Of a stretch of 64,000 bases of DNA, positions 38,458 through 47,950 are shown piece after piece. Location: contig NZ_VLLB01000014.1 in the NCBI RefSeq assembly GCF_007830455.1, positions 1 through 64,000 on the forward strand. Reading direction: 5' to 3'. This stretch comes from Pseudoduganella lurida. GTDB taxonomy: Bacteria > Pseudomonadota > Gammaproteobacteria > Burkholderiales > Burkholderiaceae_D. The translations under genes and the position numbers were made by a program. The notes below the pieces were generated by a model. It was not told where the DNA came from. It made no database searches and saw only the letters and a list, made by a program, of their open reading frames with translations. The number at the start of each line of letters is the position of its first letter. Positions within the stretch are counted from its first letter, which is position 1.

Positions 38458-39993
38458 TTACCCCAGCCGGTCGTCGGCGATGTGGTAGTGGGGATCCTCG
38501 AACGCGTTCACCTCGACCATGTCCTTGGCATTGCCGAGGATTTCCAGGCAGTCCGGGCTCAGGTGGCGCAGGTGCAGCGTCTTGCCGGCCTGGCGGTAGC
38601 GCACCGCCAGCGCGTCGATCGCTTCCACGGCGGAGTGGTCCACCACCTTCGATTCGCGGAACTCGATCACCACGTGCTGCGGGTCGTCCTTCGGATCGAA
38701 CAGGGCGGCAAAGCTGGCCGTCGAGGCAAAGAACAGCGAGCCTTTCAGCGTATAGACCTTCCAGCCCCGTGCATCGGTCGAGATGGCCGCACGGATCTCC
38801 TTCGCGTGCTGCCACGCGAACACCAGCGCCGCGAACACCACGCCCGCCAGCACGGCCACCGCCAGGTCCGTCAGCACCGTGATCACGGTGACGCCGACGA
38901 CGATCACCGCATCCTGCCGGGGAATCCGGCGCAGCGCCTGCAGGCTGCCCCACGCGAAGGTCTTCTCGCACACCACCACCATCACGCCCACCAGCGCGGC
39001 CAGCGGGATCATCTCGATCCAGCGCGACAGCAGCACGATGAACCCGAGCAGCACGACGGCCGCGGTGATGCCGGACAGCCGGTGCCTCGCGCCGTTGTCG
39101 ATGTTGATCATGCTCTGCCCGACGAGGGCGCAGCCGCCCATCGAGGCGAACAGGCCGCTCAGGATGTTGGCCAGTCCCTGCGCCATGCTCTCGCGGTTGG
39201 GCCGGCCCCGCGTATCGGTGATGCTGTCGATCAGGTTCAGGGTCAGCAGCGTTTCGATCAGGCCGATGGCGGCCAGGATCAGCGAGTAGGGCAGGATGAC
39301 TGTGAGGGTTTCAAGCGTCAGGGGCACCTGCGGCAGGTGGAAGGACGGCAGGCCGCCGGCGATCGAGCCCATGTCGCCCACCGTGCGCGTCTCGATGCCC
39401 AGCGCCGCCACCAGGCCCGACACGGCCAGGATCGCCACCAGCGAGGCCGGCACCGCCTTCGTCAGCCGGGGCAGCAGGTAGGTCACGGCCATCGTCAGCA
39501 CCACGAGTCCGAGCATCGTCCACAGCGGCGCGCCCTGCAGCCACTGGCCGTTCACGCGGAAGTGGCCGGACTGGGCGATGAAGACGACGATCGCCAGCCC
39601 GTTGACGAAGCCCAGCATGACGGAGTGCGGCACCATGCGGATGAACTTGCCCAGCCTGAACGCGGCAAACAGCAGCTGGAACACGCCCATCAGGATCACG
39701 GCCGCGAACAGGTATTCGGCACCGTGCGTGACGACGAGGCCCGTCATCACGACGGCCAGCGCGCCGGCGGCGCCGCAGATCATGCCGGGCCGGCCGCCCA
39801 GTGCCGACGTGACGAGGCAGACGATGAAGGCGGCGTACAGGCCCGTCAGCGGTCCCACGTGGGCCAGCAGGGCAAACGCGATGGCCTCCGGCACCAGGGC
39901 CAGGGACACGGTGATGCCGGACAGGAGGTCGGTGCGCAGTTGGGCAGGGGAAGCGGGGGAAGCAGGGAGCAGAGGCATTGCAGTCGCAATCAT
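38458..39993 (-). CDS. SulP-family anion transporter with STAS domain
   Basis: 511 residues: about ten to twelve membrane segments (LVPEAIAFALLAHVGPLTGLYAA near the start is the SulP hallmark), then a cytoplasmic STAS domain (about 395-500; VVIEFRESKVVDHSAVEAID). Substrate could be sulfate, bicarbonate or dicarboxylate; short SulP proteins with the GLFASMGGCALVGQSMIN segment resemble the BicA/DauA types. The start is uncertain: ATG at 39993 lies straight after the mrcA terminator T-run with no ribosome site; ATG at 39978 is possible. Confidence 0.88.
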   Translation of the reverse strand: MIATAMPLLPASPASPAQLRTDLLSGITVSLALVPEAIAFALLAHVGPLTGLYAAFIVCLVTSALGGRPGMICGAAGALAVVMTGLVVTHGAEYLFAAVILMGVFQLLFAAFRLGKFIRMVPHSVMLGFVNGLAIVVFIAQSGHFRVNGQWLQGAPLWTMLGLVVLTMAVTYLLPRLTKAVPASLVAILAVSGLVAALGIETRTVGDMGSIAGGLPSFHLPQVPLTLETLTVILPYSLILAAIGLIETLLTLNLIDSITDTRGRPNRESMAQGLANILSGLFASMGGCALVGQSMINIDNGARHRLSGITAAVVLLGFIVLLSRWIEMIPLAALVGVMVVVCEKTFAWGSLQALRRIPRQDAVIVVGVTVITVLTDLAVAVLAGVVFAALVFAWQHAKEIRAAISTDARGWKVYTLKGSLFFASTASFAALFDPKDDPQHVVIEFRESKVVDHSAVEAIDALAVRYRQAGKTLHLRHLSPDCLEILGNAKDMVEVNAFEDPHYHIADDRLG

Positions 39994-39995
39994 GT

Positions 39996-40035
39996 AAAAA
40001 GGCCGCGCCACCGCAGCAGGTGCGGTGGCGCGGCC
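39996..40035 (-). terminator. Rho-independent terminator after mrcA
   Basis: GGCCGCGCCACCGCA (40001-40015) pairs perfectly with TGCGGTGGCGCGGCC (40021-40035); read on the minus strand it is followed by TTTTT. A very stable 15-bp stem. It abuts the sulP start codon, so sulP needs its own promoter or depends on read-through. Confidence 0.85.
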
Positions 40036-40048
40036 CGGTCCGAAAAAA

Positions 40049-42373
40049 TCAGAACAGTTCGTTCTTGACGGCGTCGCGCGCCTTTTCCTCTTCCGGCGTG
40101 CCGCGGGTGGCGCCTTCCAGGCTCTCCACGCCCACGCCCGGCGGGTTCTCCGCGTAGTAATAGTCGCCGTTGGCGGCGATGATGCCTTCCGGGACCGCAC
40201 GCTCCTCGACCGGGATCGATTTCAGGGCCTTCTGCATGTAGCCGATCCAGATCGGCAGGGCGAGGCCGCCGCCCGTTTCGCGGTTGCCCAGGTTCTTCGG
40301 CTGGTCGTAGCCGATCCAGGCGATGCCGACCAGCTTCGACTGGTAGCCGGCGAACCAGGCGTCGATCGAGTCGTTCGTGGTGCCCGTCTTGCCCGCCAGG
40401 TCGGGGCGCTTGAGCATCTGCTGCGCCTTCGCGGCGGTGCCGTAGCGGGCCACGTCCTTCAGCATCGAGTCCATCAGGAAGGCATTGCGCTCGTCGATCA
40501 CGCGGTTGCCTTCGGTGCCGGCGCGGTCCGGCGCGGCCTGGGACAGCACGCGGCCGTTCGCATCCGTCACCTTCGAGATCAGGTAGGGCGTGACCTTGAA
40601 GCCGCCGTTGGCGAACACGGAGTAGGCGCCGGCCATCTGCAGCGGCGTGACGGCGCCGGAACCCAGCGCCAGCGTCAGGTAGGGCGGGTTCTTGTCGGCC
40701 TCGAAGCCGAAGCGCGTGGTGAACTCCTGGCCATATTTCGCGCCGATCTTGTGCAGGATGCGGATCGAGATCATGTTCTTCGATTTCGTCAGGCCGCGGC
40801 GCATCGACATCGGGCCTTCGTAGCGGCCGTCGTAGTTCTTCGGCTCCCAGGCCTGGCCGCCCGTCTGGCCGGCGTCGAAGGAGATCGGCGCATCGTTGAT
40901 GATGGTGGCCGGCGACAGGCCGCGCTCCAGCGACGCCGAATAGATGAATGGCTTGAACGAGGAGCCGGGCTGGCGCCACGCCTGCGTGACGTGGTTGAAC
41001 TTGTTGCGGTTGTAGTCGAAGCCGCCCACCAGCGCGCGGATCGCGCCGTCTTCCGTGCTGGCCGACACGAAGGCCGACTCGATCTCCGGCATCTGCGTGA
41101 TTTCCCAGTCCTTCTCGTCCTGCATCACGCGGATCACCGCGCCGCGGCGCACGCGCCGGTTCGGCGCCGCCTTCTCGGACAGCCAGGATTTCGCCATCGC
41201 CAGGCCGTTGCCGGTGATGCTGATCTCCTCGCCGGCTGCCGTCATGGCCGTCACCTTGGTCGGCGAGGCGGTGAGCACCATGGCGGCCACGATATCGTCG
41301 CTGTCCGGGTGCTCGGCCAGTTCCGTCTCGATCACTTCGTCGGCTTCCGAGCGGTTGCGCGGCAGGTCCACATAGGCTTCCGGGCCGCGGTAGGGATGGC
41401 GGCGCTCGTAATCCATCACGCCCTTGCGCAGCGCCAGGTAGGCGGCGTCCTGGTCGGCCTTCGTGATCGTCGTGAACACGTTCAGGCCGCGGGTGTAGGT
41501 GTCTTCCTTGAACTGTTCGTAGACCAGCTGGCGTGCCATTTCGGCCACGTATTCGGCATGCACGCCGAACTCGCTGCTGTCCGTTTTCACCTTCAGCTGT
41601 TCCGCTTTTGCCTGTTCATACTGCGCCGGCGTGATGTAGCCCAGCTGCGCCATGCGCTGCAGGATGTACTGCTGGCGCGTGCGGGCGCGCTTCGGGTTGA
41701 CCACCGGGTTGTAGGCCGATGGGGCTTTCGGCAGGCCGGCCAGCATGGCCGATTCGGCGATCGTCAGGTCCTTCAGGGGCTTGCCGAAATAGATCTGCGC
41801 GGCGGATGCGAAGCCGTAGGCGCGCTGGCCCAGGTAGATCTGGTTCATGTAGACCTCGAGGATCTGGTCCTTGGTCAGGTTCTGCTCGATCTTCCAGGCC
41901 AGCAGCGCTTCATAGGCCTTGCGCTTCAGCGTCTGTTCGCTGGACAGGAAGAAGTTGCGGGCCACCTGCTGCGTGATGGTGGAGGCGCCCTGGCGCGCGC
42001 CGCCCGTGGCGTTGTGCACGGCCGCGCGCAGGATGCCCCAGTAATCGACGCCGCCGTGCTCGTAGAAGCGGTCGTCCTCGATCGCCAGCACGGATTTCTT
42101 CATCACGTCCGGAATATCCTTGAAGCGCACCAGGTTGCGGCGCTCCTCGCCGAACTCGCCGATGAGCACATTGTCGGCGGAGTAGATCCGCAGCGGCATC
42201 TTGGGGCGGTAATCGGTCAGCGTGTCGAGCGACGGCAGGCTGGGGTAGGCCAGCGCCAGGCCGAACACGACCAGCAGCACGACGACGAGCACCAGGCCAA
42301 CGAGGGAGCCGAGCGCGAGCAGCAGCAGGTTTTTCGGGGACTTGGGCTTCTTGGCGGTGTTCGGGGCAGTCAT
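40049..42373 (-). CDS. mrcA: Penicillin-binding protein 1A
   Basis: Bifunctional peptidoglycan synthase. 774 residues: cytoplasmic tail, one N-terminal helix (about 15-42), glycosyltransferase family 51 domain with catalytic Glu in LAIEDDRFYEHGGVD and QGASTITQQVARN, then a transpeptidase domain with SSFK (QPGSSFKPFIY), SKN (TKSKNMIS) and KTGT (AGKTGTTND). An OB-like insert lies between. Divergent from pilM, as in most Betaproteobacteria. Minus-strand TATAAT at 42404-42409 could be its -10 box, without a clear -35. Confidence 0.96.
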   Translation of the reverse strand: MTAPNTAKKPKSPKNLLLLALGSLVGLVLVVVLLVVFGLALAYPSLPSLDTLTDYRPKMPLRIYSADNVLIGEFGEERRNLVRFKDIPDVMKKSVLAIEDDRFYEHGGVDYWGILRAAVHNATGGARQGASTITQQVARNFFLSSEQTLKRKAYEALLAWKIEQNLTKDQILEVYMNQIYLGQRAYGFASAAQIYFGKPLKDLTIAESAMLAGLPKAPSAYNPVVNPKRARTRQQYILQRMAQLGYITPAQYEQAKAEQLKVKTDSSEFGVHAEYVAEMARQLVYEQFKEDTYTRGLNVFTTITKADQDAAYLALRKGVMDYERRHPYRGPEAYVDLPRNRSEADEVIETELAEHPDSDDIVAAMVLTASPTKVTAMTAAGEEISITGNGLAMAKSWLSEKAAPNRRVRRGAVIRVMQDEKDWEITQMPEIESAFVSASTEDGAIRALVGGFDYNRNKFNHVTQAWRQPGSSFKPFIYSASLERGLSPATIINDAPISFDAGQTGGQAWEPKNYDGRYEGPMSMRRGLTKSKNMISIRILHKIGAKYGQEFTTRFGFEADKNPPYLTLALGSGAVTPLQMAGAYSVFANGGFKVTPYLISKVTDANGRVLSQAAPDRAGTEGNRVIDERNAFLMDSMLKDVARYGTAAKAQQMLKRPDLAGKTGTTNDSIDAWFAGYQSKLVGIAWIGYDQPKNLGNRETGGGLALPIWIGYMQKALKSIPVEERAVPEGIIAANGDYYYAENPPGVGVESLEGATRGTPEEEKARDAVKNELF

Positions 42374-42569
42374 GCGGGGCGGCTTCCTTAATTTAGTGCA
42401 AGCATTATAAGTCAGTGCTCCCCCCGCGCGCGCACCCGCAGGCTGGCAGGGTCATGACACAAAATTGGCCGTGAGTAACGAAACAACTGTCTTGCCGGGC
42501 CAGCTATACAGAGTGAAAACTGTGTGGTTTCTGGCGCACATCAATACGGGCGCACGGCACAGAAATACC

Positions 42570-42599
42570 TTTACAGTTGCTCTGTGGAATTGCTAGCAT
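42570..42599 (+). promoter_or_regulatory. Possible promoter for the pilMNOPQ operon
   Basis: TTTACA (42570-42575) and TAGCAT (42594-42599), spacer 18, lie about 115 bases before pilM. The 339-base gap between mrcA and pilM contains no gene; apart from this pair and the mrcA TATAAT it shows nothing definite. Confidence 0.35.
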
Positions 42600-42712
42600 C
42601 CGTCCTGCTGTCGCGCCTTTTGCACCTAAGCGACGGTTTTCAAAGGATTTTTTTCCAAAAATGCAAATCACCATGGTGCGGCCGACGGGCCGCGCCACCC
42701 GGGAGCGTTCGA

Positions 42713-43792
42713 ATGATGCCTGACCTGAAGTCCCTGTTTGGCGCTGCCGTGCCCCCGATGGTGGGGCTCGACATCAGCAGCTCCGGCGTGCGCCTGGTCG
42801 AACTGACCGATGCGGGCAAGGACGGCATTCGTGTCGAACGTTGCGCGGTCGAGCCCCTGCCGCGCGGCGCCGTTGCGGACGGCAATATCGAAAACCTGGA
42901 CCAGGTGGTCGATGCCGTGCGCCGGCTGGTCAAGAAGAGCGGCACGCGCGCCCGCAACGCGGCGCTCGGCATGCCGTCCACCGCCGTCATCACGAAGAAG
43001 ATCGTGCTGCCGGCCGGCCTGTCCGAAGAACAGCTCGAAGTCCAGGTGGAGTCGGAGGCGAGCCAGTACATCCCGTTCGCGCTCGATGAAGTGAGCCTGG
43101 ACTTCGATGTCATCGGCCCCGTCGCCAGTTCGCAGGACGACATCGAGGTGATGCTGGCCGCCGCGCGCCGCGAGAAGGTCGAGGACCGCGTGGCCGTCGC
43201 CGAGGCGTCCGGCCTGAAGGCTTCCGTGATGGACATCGAATCGTATGCGGCGCGCGCCGCGCTCGACCGCGTGACGGCGCAGATGCCCGGCGCCGGCGCG
43301 GGCCAGGCGATCGCGCTGTTCCAGGTGGGTGCCTCCGTCACGCAGTTTTCCGTGATGCTCAACGGCGTGACCGTGTACGAGCGCGAGCAGCCGTTCGGCG
43401 GCAACTCGCTGACGCAGGACATCGTGCGCGCCCATGGCCTGGCGTTCGAGGAAGCGGAAGCGCGTAAAAAATCGGGCGACCTGCCGGCCACCTATGCCAC
43501 CGACCTGCTGCAGCCGTTCCTGGAATCGGCCGCGCTGGAAGTCACGCGCGCCATCCAGTTCTTCTTCACCTCCACGCCGTACACCAAGATCGACCAGATC
43601 TTCCTGGCCGGCGGCTGCGCGATGCTGCCCGGCCTCCTGGACATGATCGCCAGCCGCACGCGCATTTCCAGCGCCGTGCTGTCGCCGTTCAAGGGCATGC
43701 AGCTGGCCCCGGGCGTGCGCGAACAGCAGCTGCGCGCCGACGCGCCCGCCTACCTGGTAGCGTGCGGACTGGCCCTGAGGAGGTTCGGCTGA
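42713..43792 (+). CDS. pilM: Type IV pilus inner-membrane platform protein PilM
   Basis: Actin-like ATPase that binds the PilN N-terminus. 359 residues with the FtsA/MreB-type phosphate loop GLDISSSGVRLVEL and the second loop LFQVGASVTQFSV, and adenosine motif FLAGGCAMLPGL. ATG at 42713 follows GGGAGCG. Overlaps pilN by one base. Confidence 0.95.
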   Translation: MMPDLKSLFGAAVPPMVGLDISSSGVRLVELTDAGKDGIRVERCAVEPLPRGAVADGNIENLDQVVDAVRRLVKKSGTRARNAALGMPSTAVITKKIVLPAGLSEEQLEVQVESEASQYIPFALDEVSLDFDVIGPVASSQDDIEVMLAAARREKVEDRVAVAEASGLKASVMDIESYAARAALDRVTAQMPGAGAGQAIALFQVGASVTQFSVMLNGVTVYEREQPFGGNSLTQDIVRAHGLAFEEAEARKKSGDLPATYATDLLQPFLESAALEVTRAIQFFFTSTPYTKIDQIFLAGGCAMLPGLLDMIASRTRISSAVLSPFKGMQLAPGVREQQLRADAPAYLVACGLALRRFG

Positions 43793-44424
43793 TGGTTCGC
43801 ATCAATCTGCTGCCGCACCGCGAGGAAAAGCGCAAGCAGCGCAAGAAGGCGTTTGCCGCGTTGATGGTGCTCTCCGGCCTGGCCGGCGTGGCCATCGTGC
43901 TGGCGGTGGGCGGCTACAACGCGCGCACCATCGCCGTGCAGGAACAGCGCAACCGTGTGCTGCAGGAAGCGAATGCCGCGCTGGACGTGCGCATCGCCCG
44001 CATCGCCACGCTCAAGCAGGAAATCGAGGCGCTGAAGGCGCGCCAGCAGGCCGTGGAAGACCTGCAGGGCGACCGCAACCAGCCCGTCTACCTGCTCGAC
44101 GAACTGGTGCGCCAGACGCCGGCCGGCGTGTACCTGAAAGGCTTCAAGCAGGATGGCCAGCGCGTGACCGTGGACGGCTACGCGCAGTCGCAGGAGCGCG
44201 TGTCCGAGCTGCTGCGCAACCTGGCCGGCGGCTCGCCGTGGCTGGAGCGCCCGGACCTGATCGAGGTGAAGGCCGGGGTGATCGGCCAGGCGAAGAACCC
44301 GCGCAAGGTGGTGGAATTCTCGCTGGTGGTCGGCATCAAGCGCCCGCGCGACAAGGACGACTCTTCTGACCAGCGCGAGGAAGCCGGCAAGCCCGGTTCC
44401 GCGCCTCCGAGCAAGGCAAGCTGA
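43792..44424 (+). CDS. pilN: Type IV pilus assembly protein PilN
   Basis: 210 residues: the PilM-binding motif at the extreme N-terminus (VRINLLPHREEKRK), one membrane helix (about 24-42), a coiled coil and a periplasmic ferredoxin-like domain. The ATG at 43792 overlaps the pilM stop, with a perfect GAGGAGG upstream. The last 25 residues are a charged Asp/Lys/Pro tail. Confidence 0.95.
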   Translation: MVRINLLPHREEKRKQRKKAFAALMVLSGLAGVAIVLAVGGYNARTIAVQEQRNRVLQEANAALDVRIARIATLKQEIEALKARQQAVEDLQGDRNQPVYLLDELVRQTPAGVYLKGFKQDGQRVTVDGYAQSQERVSELLRNLAGGSPWLERPDLIEVKAGVIGQAKNPRKVVEFSLVVGIKRPRDKDDSSDQREEAGKPGSAPPSKAS

Positions 44425-45089
44425 TGGCAACCGACGTGAAGGACCTGACAGCCGGCCTGGCCGCGCAATTTCGCGGCCTGAACGGCGTGCATCCGGGTCA
44501 GTGGCCGCTGGCGCCGCGCATCCTGTGCGGCATCGGCGTGGCACTGGCCGTGGTGGTGCTGGGCTATTTCGGCTACTGGAGCGGCCAGTTCGAGGAACAG
44601 GATGCCGGCGCCGCCCAGGAGCAGCAGCTGCGCGACCAGTACCGCCTGAAGACGGCGCAGGCGGTCAACCTGGATGCGCTGACGGCGCAGAAGGCGCAGG
44701 TGGACCGGTACGTGGTGCGGCTGGAGAAGCAGCTGCCCAGCAAGGCGGAAATGGCGGCGCTGCTGTCGGACATCAACCAGGCCGGCGTGGGCCGCGGCCT
44801 GCAGTTCGAGCTGTTCAAGCCGGGCCAGGTGGTGGTGCGCGACTACTACGCCGAACTGCCGATCGACATCAAGGTGACGGGCGACTACCACGACCTGGGC
44901 GCGTTTGCGGGCGACATGGCGAACCTGCCACGCATCGTCACGCTCAACAATATGGAGCTGGTGACGAACAAGGATGGCGCGCTGACGCTGAATGCGGTGG
45001 CCAAGACGTTCCGCTACCTGGACCAGGAAGAAGTGGCGGCGCAGAAGCAGGCCGCGGCCGAGAAGAAGAAAAAGGAAGGGAAGAAATGA
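44424..45089 (+). CDS. pilO: Type IV pilus assembly protein PilO
   Basis: 221 residues: cytoplasmic N-terminus, one helix (about 33-52), coiled coil and periplasmic domain with LPSKAEMAALLSDINQAGVGRGLQFELFKP, typical of PilO. It forms a heterodimer with PilN. Overlaps pilP by four bases (ATGA). Lys-rich C-terminus. Confidence 0.94.
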   Translation: MATDVKDLTAGLAAQFRGLNGVHPGQWPLAPRILCGIGVALAVVVLGYFGYWSGQFEEQDAGAAQEQQLRDQYRLKTAQAVNLDALTAQKAQVDRYVVRLEKQLPSKAEMAALLSDINQAGVGRGLQFELFKPGQVVVRDYYAELPIDIKVTGDYHDLGAFAGDMANLPRIVTLNNMELVTNKDGALTLNAVAKTFRYLDQEEVAAQKQAAAEKKKKEGKK

Positions 45090-45619
45090 AGAGCTTGAGC
45101 GCTGCCGCGCTGTGCTGCGTACTCTTCCTGTCCGGCTGCGGCGACCGCGACGAACAGGAAGTGCGCCAGTGGATGAAGGAAGTCGATGCCACCACGCGCG
45201 TGGCCGTCAAGCCGCTGTCCGAACCGAAGACCTTCGTGCCGTTCGCCTATGCGTCGGCCGGCCAGCCCGACCCGTTCAACCCGAACAAGCTGCTGTCGGA
45301 GGGCGAACGGGCCCGCCCCGGCACGGGCCTGGCGCCCGACACGGGCCGCCGCAAGGAATTCCTCGAGGGCTTCCCGCTCGACACGATGAAGATGGTGGGC
45401 ACGCTGCAGAAGGGCAGCGCCATCTTCGCCCTGCTGCAGATCGACCGCGCCGTGTACCAGGTGCGCGCCGGACAGCGTCTTGGCCAGAACTACGGCCGGA
45501 TCACGGCCGTTACCGACAGCGCCGTCAATGTGACGGAAACCGTACAGGATGCGAGCGGCGAATGGGTCGAACGCGCGGCAAAACTGGAACTGCAGGAAAG
45601 CAAGGAGAACACACAATGA
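45086..45619 (+). CDS. pilP: Type IV pilus lipoprotein PilP
   Basis: 177 residues: lipoprotein signal with lipobox LSG-C18, a flexible segment binding PilN/O, then a beta domain that contacts PilQ (MVGTLQKGSAIFALLQIDRAVYQVRAGQRLGQNYGRI region). Coupled to pilO and to pilQ by four-base overlaps. Confidence 0.95.
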   Translation: MKSLSAAALCCVLFLSGCGDRDEQEVRQWMKEVDATTRVAVKPLSEPKTFVPFAYASAGQPDPFNPNKLLSEGERARPGTGLAPDTGRRKEFLEGFPLDTMKMVGTLQKGSAIFALLQIDRAVYQVRAGQRLGQNYGRITAVTDSAVNVTETVQDASGEWVERAAKLELQESKENTQ

Positions 45620-47775
45620 GCGCCACCGATACCCTGCGCCGCTGCGGCGCCGCGCTGGCGCTGGCCTGCCTGGCACTACTGCAGACGCCTGCGCGAGCGC
45701 AGCAAGGCAACGCGATCGAATCAATCACCGCCAACCAGCAGGGCGCGAACGTGATCGTGCGCATCGCGCTGAACCATGCGCCGGACAAGGCGCCGCTGGG
45801 CTTTGCCATCACCAATCCGGCCCGCATCGCGCTCGATTTCGGCAAGACCGCCAATGCCACCGGCAAGACGTCGCAGGAAGTGAACCTGGGCGACCTGCGC
45901 AGCGTGAACGTGGTGGAGGCGGGCGACCGCGCGCGCCTCGTGCTGAACCTGAAGCGCACACTGAATTACGCCACCGCCATCGACGGCAGGAACGTGATCG
46001 TGACGATCGACGGTTCGGGCGGCACCGCCACGGCCCTCGACAGCCGCGGCCTGCCGGTGACGGCGCCCGCTGCCACTACGGCCGCAGCATCGGTCACCGC
46101 ACCGGTCAGGGTGGCCGGCAAGCCCTCGCTGAAAGGCATCGACTTCCGCCGCGGCAGCGAAGGCGAAGGCCGCATCATCGTCGACCTGCCGAACAACCAG
46201 GTGGCCGTGGATGTGCGCCAGGGCCCGAAAGGCGTGACCGTCGACTTCCTCAGGACGGCCATGCCGGAAGCGCTGCGCCGCCGCCTCGACGTGACCGATT
46301 TCGGCACGCCCGTCACGCGCGTCACCACGTCGCCGCAGGGCGACAACGTGCGCATGCAGATCGAGGCGAAGGGCCTGTGGGAGCAGAGCGTGTACCAGAG
46401 CGACACGCAGCTGGTGGTGGACGTGAAGCCGATCAAGGAAGACCCGAACCGGCTGGTGCAGGGCACCCAGGGCTACCGCGGCGAGAAGGTGTCGTTCAAC
46501 TTCCAGAACATCGACGTGCGCGCCGCGCTGCAGGCGATCGCCGACATCTCGGGCCTGAACATCGTCTCGTCCGACAGCGTGACGGGCAGCCTGACGCTGC
46601 ACCTGAAGGAAGTGCCGTGGGACCAGGCGCTGGACGTGGTGCTGCAGGCCAAGGCGCTGGACATGCGCAAGAACGGCAACGTGATCTGGATCGCGCCGAA
46701 GGAAGAGCTGCTGACCAAGGAAAAGCTGGAGCTCGAGCAGCGCGCCCAGATCGCCGACCTGGAGCCGCTCAAGTCCGAGATCTTCCAGCTGAACTACCAG
46801 AAGGCCGAGGCGTTCAAGATGGTGTTCGGCCTGGATGGCGGCGGCGACGTGAAGAACCGCATCCTGTCCAAGCGGGGCAGCGCGATCATCGAACCGCGCA
46901 CCAACCAGCTGTTCGTGACCGACATCCCGTCGCGCCTGGAGGAAGTGCGCAAGCTGATCGCCAAGACGGATATCGCCACCAAGCAGGTGCTGATCGAGGC
47001 CCGCATCGTGGAAGCCAACGACGGCTTCACGCGCAACCTGGGCGCCAAGCTGGGCTTCGCCGATTTCAAGGGCACGAACGGCGGCAATCACGCCCTCGTC
47101 AGCGGCAACATGACGGGCGCCGGCCAGCTGACCGGCCAGGTGGAGATGACGGATGCGACGAACGACTTCGGCAACACCCAGTTCATCAACCTGCCGGCCG
47201 CACCGATCAATGGCGTGGCGGCGGGCAGCCTGGCCGTGTCGCTCTTCAATTCGGCCGCCAACCGTTTCCTGAACCTGGAACTGTCGGCGCTGGAAGCCGA
47301 TGGCACGGGCAAGATCATCTCCAGCCCGCGCGTGGTCACGGCCGACAAGTCGCCGGCCATGATCGAGCAGGGCCTGGAGCTGCCGTACCAGGTGGCCACC
47401 AGCAGCGGCGCGACGTCGATCGTGTTCCGCAAGGCCAACCTGCGCCTCGAGGTGGTGCCGCAGATCACGCCGGACGGCAATGTGGTCATCGACGTGGACG
47501 TGAACAAGGACAGCGTGGGCGCCGAAACGCGCGCCGGCTTCGCGATCGACACGAAGCACGTGAAGACCCAGGTGATGGTGGAGAACGGCGGCACCGTGGT
47601 GCTGGGCGGGATCTACCAGCAGACCGAACGCACCACCATCTCGAAGGTGCCGCTGCTGGGCGACGTGCCGGTGCTGGGCTACCTGTTCAAGAACACCAGC
47701 CGCACCAACGAGAAGACCGAACTGCTGGTGTTCATCACGCCGAAGATCGTGGCCGACAAGCTGTCGTCGCGCTGA
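45616..47775 (+). CDS. pilQ: Type IV pilus secretin PilQ
   Basis: Outer-membrane secretin through which the pilus emerges. 719 residues: signal peptide (about 1-28), two AMIN peptidoglycan-binding regions (about 30-120 and 165-265), STN/N0 (VSFNFQNIDVRAALQAIADISG), N1, and the C-terminal secretin domain ending IPLLGDVPVLGYLFKN-like (VPLLGDVPVLGYLFKNTS). Last gene of the pil operon, followed by a 60-bp palindrome. Confidence 0.96.
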   Translation: MSATDTLRRCGAALALACLALLQTPARAQQGNAIESITANQQGANVIVRIALNHAPDKAPLGFAITNPARIALDFGKTANATGKTSQEVNLGDLRSVNVVEAGDRARLVLNLKRTLNYATAIDGRNVIVTIDGSGGTATALDSRGLPVTAPAATTAAASVTAPVRVAGKPSLKGIDFRRGSEGEGRIIVDLPNNQVAVDVRQGPKGVTVDFLRTAMPEALRRRLDVTDFGTPVTRVTTSPQGDNVRMQIEAKGLWEQSVYQSDTQLVVDVKPIKEDPNRLVQGTQGYRGEKVSFNFQNIDVRAALQAIADISGLNIVSSDSVTGSLTLHLKEVPWDQALDVVLQAKALDMRKNGNVIWIAPKEELLTKEKLELEQRAQIADLEPLKSEIFQLNYQKAEAFKMVFGLDGGGDVKNRILSKRGSAIIEPRTNQLFVTDIPSRLEEVRKLIAKTDIATKQVLIEARIVEANDGFTRNLGAKLGFADFKGTNGGNHALVSGNMTGAGQLTGQVEMTDATNDFGNTQFINLPAAPINGVAAGSLAVSLFNSAANRFLNLELSALEADGTGKIISSPRVVTADKSPAMIEQGLELPYQVATSSGATSIVFRKANLRLEVVPQITPDGNVVIDVDVNKDSVGAETRAGFAIDTKHVKTQVMVENGGTVVLGGIYQQTERTTISKVPLLGDVPVLGYLFKNTSRTNEKTELLVFITPKIVADKLSSR

Positions 47776-47796
47776 CCGGCCGGATATCGTCACATC

Positions 47797-47856
47797 GGGG
47801 ACAGGCACCTATTTTCGGGCAACACAGGTGTTGCCCGAAAATAGGTGCCTGTCCCC
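47797..47856. repeat. Perfect 29-bp inverted repeat (GGGGACAG family, copy 3)
   Basis: The left arm 47797-47825 and right arm 47828-47856 are perfect reverse complements separated by AG. The arms begin GGGGACAGGCACCTATTTTC and contain CGGGCAACAC toward the centre. It shares GGGGACAG at the outside and GGGCAAC inside with copies 1 and 2. It lies between pilQ and aroKB and would make an extremely stable cruciform or terminator-like stem. Confidence 0.8.
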
Positions 47857-47950
47857 TTTATAGTCCACTTTATACACGCCGGTTCCCTTTCAAAGGCCCC
47901 TTCGCGCGCACGGTTTACAATGCTGGCACATGAGCTAATCCGAACACGCG

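Noticed and set aside
47797-47856. Perfect inverted repeat as a phage attachment site or insertion-sequence end
   Set aside because: No integrase, transposase, target duplication or flanking mobile gene is seen; a dispersed palindromic repeat explains it better.
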